This document shows, piece by piece, positions 44,500 through 45,238 of a stretch of 45,238 bases of DNA. The position numbers and the translations under genes are program-made. The notes under the pieces are model-generated. The model had not been told where the DNA came from. It was given only the letters and a program-made list of their open reading frames with translations, and did no database searches. The stretch is from a virus: IMG/VR virus record IMGVR_UViG_3300049914_000102, positions 1 through 45,238 of that record, one strand, 5' to 3'. Positions within the stretch are counted from its first letter, which is position 1; the number at the start of each line of letters is the position of its first letter.

Positions 44500-45223
44500 T
44501 TACCCACCTTTTGTTCCTTTCTAAAATTGCTCTAGTTATTTCTGGTTTGTATCCTAAAGACTCTGCCCACGCACACCAAGAGTAAACATCCTTCGGCAAA
44601 CACTTCGAGTTCATCCCCCGCTTGTCAGGATAGACAAAAGTCCACCAAAGGTTAAATCTCAGGTCGTCTCCATAAACCGCATCCCGAATCGTATAGTAGT
44701 CAATATTTGCCTTCTCACAAGCGTCGTACAACTCCTGACACTCGGCTACTTTAAAGGCGATTGCCCTATTCTCACTTAGTTTTATCACTTCTGCCTCTAG
44801 TCTACTAACCTGCCTTATCGTCACGTTGGCGTTATAAACTGTCGTGTAAAGATTGATTAACTCTCTCCTATCCTCTGGTTTTCCCCCGATAATCAAGAAT
44901 GGTCTTGTTTTAGGATCAAGAAATGGGTGGTTGGGAGTTTCACCTAAATATTCTGGTTGGTAAACAATTCTTTTGTGGTATCTACCAACTAAGTAATCGC
45001 AAGTCCCTGGGTTAACCGTTGATCTAATAACAATTAAACCATCTTTACTGTCTCGAACAACTTGCTCAACTATCGAAGTATCTAGTTTCCCTTCGTTAGG
45101 ATTCGGAGTCGGTACACAAACAAAAAGAATATCAGCCTTTTCTACATTGACATATCCTTGGGGTGGATCATGTATTAAGGCACTGGGGAATAACTGAGAC
45201 ATTGCCTTGCCCCCCCACCCCAA
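44486..45223 (-). CDS. UDP-glucose/GDP-mannose dehydrogenase-like protein lacking the C-terminal domain
   Basis: True N-terminus lies at window base 58 (see 1-58); joined length 252 aa. The NAD-binding domain has VFLF-type strands (DILFVCVPTPNPNEGKLDT), then RSTVNPGTCDYL, PEYLGETPNHPF and the catalytic-Cys motif SKCLPKD (family G-x-C-x-P-K-D). The usual C-terminal nucleotide-binding domain (about 120-150 residues) is absent and the protein stops shortly after the central helix. It may still oxidise a UDP- or GDP-sugar to the uronic acid, or have lost activity. It feeds or belongs to the sugar cassette. Confidence 0.78.
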   Translation of the reverse strand: MGWGGKAMSQLFPSALIHDPPQGYVNVEKADILFVCVPTPNPNEGKLDTSIVEQVVRDSKDGLIVIRSTVNPGTCDYLVGRYHKRIVYQPEYLGETPNHPFLDPKTRPFLIIGGKPEDRRELINLYTTVYNANVTIRQVSRLEAEVIKLSENRAIAFKVAECQELYDACEKANIDYYTIRDAVYGDDLRFNLWWTFVYPDKRGMNSKCLPKDVYSWCAWAESLGYKPEITRAILERNKRWVNEKS

Positions 45224-45238
45224 ACCCCCACACTTTAT
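45187..45238. repeat. Terminal overlap, right copy
   Basis: Repeats 1-52 as described there. The C/G-rich errors here corrupt the Rossmann loop coding (WVGK becomes WGGK). Confidence 0.85.

Noticed and set aside
1-45238. Recoded stop codons (TGA or TAG read through)
   Set aside because: TGA, TAG and TAA all end genes in ATGA, TAATG or short-gap junctions, so the standard code explains the window.

Overview
The window is the essentially complete genome of a tailed, double-stranded DNA phage, almost certainly assembled from a metagenome. The last 52 bases (45187-45238) repeat the first 52 (44 of 52 identical; the differences lie in the final 32 bases and look like end-of-contig errors). The map therefore closes to a circle of about 45,186 bp, and one gene, a sugar-nucleotide dehydrogenase, is split by the junction. 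Every protein gene lies on the minus strand, so transcription runs from high to low coordinates. Stops include TAA, TAG and TGA, so the genetic code is standard. Genes are very tightly packed, often with ATGA or TAATG stop/start overlaps. The host cannot be named from the sequence: there are sigma-70-type promoters, GGAGG-type ribosome sites and several apparently leaderless genes.

Read in the direction of transcription from the boundary near 25.8-26.0 kb, the layout is as follows. (1) 25.8-16.7 kb, early/accessory: small unknown proteins, an adenine-type DNA methyltransferase with a coupled upstream gene, zinc-ribbon proteins, a MerR-like HTH protein, a membrane-anchored lysozyme-like protein, an alanine-repeat protein, a NinG-like HNH protein and a probable Tad2-type anti-Thoeris protein. 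(2) 16.7-9.5 kb, packaging and head: small terminase, large terminase carrying an intein, portal, an endonuclease VII-like gene, scaffold-like protein and major capsid protein. (3) 9.5-8.2 kb, an alternating-serine ('SPSVS') virion protein and a small partner. (4) 8.1 kb through the junction to 42.5 kb, a sugar cassette of 14 enzyme genes (glycosyltransferases, methyltransferases, a nucleotide-sugar epimerase and a UDP-sugar-type dehydrogenase) plus one HNH gene. (5) 42.4-33.8 kb, tail: a 1405-residue serine-repeat adhesin, two beta-propeller-like pieces, a beta-rich tail protein, a third serine-repeat protein and a head-tail adaptor. (6) 33.7-27.8 kb, three large internal/ejection-type proteins. 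(7) 27.8-26.0 kb, lysis: coiled-coil/membrane proteins, a CHAP endolysin and holin-like proteins.

The most unusual items are these. A serine-rich-repeat adhesin/glycosyltransferase arrangement resembles bacterial SRRP loci but is carried by a phage. An HNH endonuclease gene is nested out of frame in the endonuclease slot of the terminase intein. A recurrent 39-bp promoter-like element runs straight into the ATG of five genes, predicting leaderless late mRNAs. A plus-strand promoter plus compact structured RNA sits exactly at the late/early boundary, in a genome where everything else is on the minus strand. No DNA polymerase, primase, helicase, integrase or RNA polymerase is recognisable, so replication appears to rely on the host or on proteins I cannot identify.
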